From positions 1 to 64,000 of the forward strand of contig CAWFAI010000001.1 in the NCBI GenBank assembly GCA_963813725.1: a stretch of DNA of 64,000 nt, in the 5' to 3' direction. The notes below the pieces were generated by a model. That model did no database searches, was not told the origin of the DNA, and was given only the letters and a program-made list of their open reading frames with translations. The position numbers were made by a program, and so were the translations under genes. The number at the start of each line of letters is the position of its first letter. Position 1 is the first letter of the stretch. The DNA comes from VGBV01 sp963813725. Its GTDB lineage: Bacteria > Actinomycetota > Thermoleophilia > Solirubrobacterales > 70-9. Below, piece after piece: positions 61,962-64,000 of the stretch.

Positions 61962-63440
61962 TTGAAGCAGGCACGGAAGCTGGTCCCACTGGCTGCCCTT
62001 GCGGCGGCACTCTTCTGTCGCGCCCAGCGCCTCCGCCGCGGTCCAGACCTGGTCGAGGGCGAGGTCCCGACCGGGACCATCGGCCCCTACGAGGTGAAGC
62101 AGGACCTGAAGTTCCCCATCCCTGCTCCCCCGGGCGGCGGCTACATCACCAAGATGGAGACCGACATCGTCGACGCCGCGACCGGCGATCCGGTGCCGAT
62201 CTCCCGCCTGATGCTGCATCACATCGTCTTCGCGTCGATCGGCAAGCCCGACAGCACCTGCCACGGACAGGGCTTCCTGGGCTTCGACTCCCGGCCCGAC
62301 CCCTACGCCGGCTTCCCGGTCCAGCGGTTCTACGCCGCCGGCGAGGAGCGCGCCAAGCTCTCGCTTCCCAGCGGCTACGGCTACGAGATCGGCGCTAGCC
62401 CGTTCTGGGGCATGACCTACATGGTCATGAACCACCGGAATGTGCCCGACAACGCGGTCATCAAGTACACGGTCACCTACGAGGACGACCCGGCCGGCCA
62501 GGGCCTGACGGCGGTGACGCCCTGGTGGCTCGACGTCAGGGATTGCCGCGCCGACCCGATCTACAACGTCCCGGGCGAGAAGAAGAAGTCGAAGAAGAGC
62601 AAGGGCAAGAAGGGCAAGGGAAAGAAGACCGCCTCCGCCCCCACCCACACCCTGACCAAGGACTACACGCTCCCCGCCGGGCGGATCGTCGCCGGCGCCG
62701 GTCACGTCCACGGCGGCGCCTACAAGCTGACCGTGACCCAGCCGGACTGCGGCAACCGCCAGGTCGCCGAGTCGAACCCCACCTGGGGGCTTCCCGACCA
62801 CCCCTTCTACACCGTGCGCCCCGTCCTGCACGAGCCTGGGCCGATCAACATGAGCGCGTTCCATTCCCAGGCTGGGATCCCAGTCGGCGGCAGGCTCCGG
62901 CTCAACTCGCTGTATGACAACTCGAAGCCGCACACGCGGGTGATGGGGATATTCATCGTCTACCTGGCGCCGCCCAATCCCGGGCCGCCGCCGCAGAGCT
63001 GCGACCCGCCGCCGGGCGACGTCCAGACCTTCGCCACCGACCAGCCCGGCCGCACGGGCGGGCCGATCCCCTACACGATCCCCCTCACCGGGCTCAACCA
63101 GCAGGGGGAGGCGATCACGATCGACGCCCCGCCCGGGAAGCTGAAGAGGGCGAAATCCGGGTCGCTGGTCGAGGTGAAGGACAGGTTCTTCGGAAAGCCG
63201 AACGTCAGACTGAACAAGGGCGACAAGCTCACCTACCTCTTCGCGGGCACGGAGCTCCACAACGTGACGCTCGCCAACGGCCCGCTCGGTATCGGCTCGG
63301 ACAACCTCAACGGCAACCGGGCCTTCACACAGAAGTTCACGCGCACGGGCACCTACCGCATGTTCTGCGGCCTGCACCCGGTGCAGATGAGCCAGCGCGT
63401 CGTGGTGAAGAAGAAGAAGAACAAGAAGCAGAAGAAGTAG
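61962..63440 (+). CDS. Secreted PHM/DBH-like copper protein fused to a cupredoxin, Lys-rich linker and tail
   Basis: About 492 residues. The ligand pattern of peptidylglycine/dopamine monooxygenases can be read: His86-His87 (LMLHHIVFAS), His158 (YMVMNHRNVPDNAVIKYTV), His248 and His250 (GAGHVHGGAYKL), and Met297 (INMSAFH). A Lys-rich linker (about residues 207-223) lies between the two halves. The C-terminus is a cupredoxin with type-1 copper ligands His433 (ELHNVTL), Cys469, His472 and Met476 (FCGLHPVQM). The last residues are Lys-rich. TTG start with GGAGGAG eight bases upstream. The signal-peptide end (VAPSASAA) appears only in another frame between about 62016 and 62052. Enzyme activity is inferred. 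Confidence 0.75.
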   Translation: MKQARKLVPLAALAAALFCRAQRLRRGPDLVEGEVPTGTIGPYEVKQDLKFPIPAPPGGGYITKMETDIVDAATGDPVPISRLMLHHIVFASIGKPDSTCHGQGFLGFDSRPDPYAGFPVQRFYAAGEERAKLSLPSGYGYEIGASPFWGMTYMVMNHRNVPDNAVIKYTVTYEDDPAGQGLTAVTPWWLDVRDCRADPIYNVPGEKKKSKKSKGKKGKGKKTASAPTHTLTKDYTLPAGRIVAGAGHVHGGAYKLTVTQPDCGNRQVAESNPTWGLPDHPFYTVRPVLHEPGPINMSAFHSQAGIPVGGRLRLNSLYDNSKPHTRVMGIFIVYLAPPNPGPPPQSCDPPPGDVQTFATDQPGRTGGPIPYTIPLTGLNQQGEAITIDAPPGKLKRAKSGSLVEVKDRFFGKPNVRLNKGDKLTYLFAGTELHNVTLANGPLGIGSDNLNGNRAFTQKFTRTGTYRMFCGLHPVQMSQRVVVKKKKNKKQKK

Positions 63441-63512
63441 AAGCGAACCGGCGCCTCACCGAGCGCCCGAATTCTTCCCGAACGCCTAACGGGGCAAGCG
63501 CGTCCCCGCCGG

Positions 63513-63518
63513 TAGCGT
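63513..63518 (+). promoter_or_regulatory. -10 hexamer TAGCGT, leaderless promoter of the PhoD-like gene
   Basis: TAGCGT is followed by six bases and the ATG at 63525. Confidence 0.55.
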
Positions 63519-63524
63519 GCACGC

Positions 63525-64000
63525 ATGCCGGATTTGCTGCTGGGACCGCTGCTGCGCTACGTGGACGAGGAGCAGGCCACCGTCTGGGTACAGACCGACG
63601 AGCCCTGCGAGGTCGAGGTTCTCGGGCGCCGCGCTCGGACCTTCTGCATCAAGGGCAGCCACTTCGGCCTCGTGCCCCTGGGGGACCTGGAGCCAGGCAG
63701 CTCCCAGGCCTATGAGGTGAGGCTGGACGGCGAGCTCCGCTGGCCGGAGCCCGGCAGCGAGATGCCGCCCAGCCTGATTCGCACCATCCACCCCGAGGAG
63801 GAACTGCGGATCGCGTTCGGCTCCTGCCGCGTCACCGTCCCCCACGAGCCGCCGTACGACCTGAGCAAGGACGACGACGAGCGCGGCCGCGGCCGCGACG
63901 CCCTGCGCTGCTTCGGGCTGAGGATGCTCGAGCAGGACCCCGCCGAGTGGCCGCATCTGCTCTGCATGATCGGGGACCAGGTCTACGCGGACGAGGTCTC
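63525..64000 (+). CDS. PhoD-like metallophosphatase, N-terminal part (cut by window end)
   Basis: The first 158 residues of a PhoD-like alkaline phosphatase/phosphodiesterase. An N-terminal beta-sandwich (LLGPLLRYVDEEQATVWVQT, FGLVPLGDLEPGSSQAYEVR) is followed by the start of the metallophosphatase domain (RIAFGSCRVTVPHEPPYD, then LLCMIGDQVYADEV with metal-binding Asp). No signal peptide is present, unlike classic secreted PhoD, so this is probably the cytoplasmic PhoD-like branch. The rest lies beyond the window. Confidence 0.82.
   Translation, partial: MPDLLLGPLLRYVDEEQATVWVQTDEPCEVEVLGRRARTFCIKGSHFGLVPLGDLEPGSSQAYEVRLDGELRWPEPGSEMPPSLIRTIHPEEELRIAFGSCRVTVPHEPPYDLSKDDDERGRGRDALRCFGLRMLEQDPAEWPHLLCMIGDQVYADEV

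Overview
The window is a gene-dense, high-GC bacterial chromosome segment with no gap over 300 bases that lacks a gene. GTG and TTG starts, many ATGA/GTGA overlaps, a large share of apparently leaderless genes, Tat-exported ferritin-like proteins and exported proteins with poly-lysine tails suggest an actinobacterium, probably Thermoleophilia (Solirubrobacterales or a relative). That placement is inference; no rRNA is present. I see no phage, IS element or CRISPR array. The only RNA gene I found is a tRNA-Gln.

Layout. 0-5.4 kb: an exported Lys-tailed protein, then a carbon-metabolism group (malyl-CoA-lyase-like enzyme, phosphoribulokinase, LysR regulator, serine-glyoxylate-type aminotransferase). 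5.4-10.5 kb: thioesterase and saccharopine-dehydrogenase-like pair, two ferritin-like exported proteins, tatA-tatC. 10.6-14.4 kb: a heterodimeric ABC exporter. 14.4-21.8 kb: lipoprotein, tRNA-Gln, and a six-gene operon of two APC permease-USP fusions, a small membrane protein, two TrkA-type proteins and an FAD reductase. 21.8-31.6 kb: H+-pyrophosphatase, carboxylate-amine ligase, Rex, glutaredoxin-like protein, the t6A/RimI genes (tsaD, rimI, tsaB, tsaE), an MBL-fold protein, family-4 uracil-DNA glycosylase and an FmdB zinc ribbon. 31.7-34.4 kb: DUF2520-panC-panB. 34.4-46 kb: membrane proteins, two small K+ channels, lipoprotein, beta-propeller, ROK kinase, MFS exporter, acyltransferase, MBL-fold hydrolase. 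46-61 kb: uvrA and uvrB flank a coiled-coil protein, a subtilase, an MMPL transporter, a two-component system and a cation/proton antiporter. 61-64 kb: a TetR regulator divergent from a secreted copper protein resembling PHM/DBH monooxygenases fused to a cupredoxin, then the start of a PhoD-like phosphatase.

Themes. Ion and proton homeostasis recurs (APC-USP/TrkA operon, two K+ channels, H+-PPase, CPA1 antiporter). DNA repair is represented by uvrA, uvrB and udg, and uvrA carries a LexA-type box. At sixteen starts a TANNNT hexamer sits exactly 6 or 7 bases before the start codon, which points to widespread leaderless transcription and fixes several starts.

Caution. Single-base frameshifts cluster at 17.4-21.4, 27.1, 38.0-38.2, 42.5-42.7, 52.2-56.9 and 62.0 kb, while neighbouring genes are clean. 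They hit even tsaD, so consensus sequencing errors are more likely than real gene decay. Those genes are given as single loci spanning the frames.
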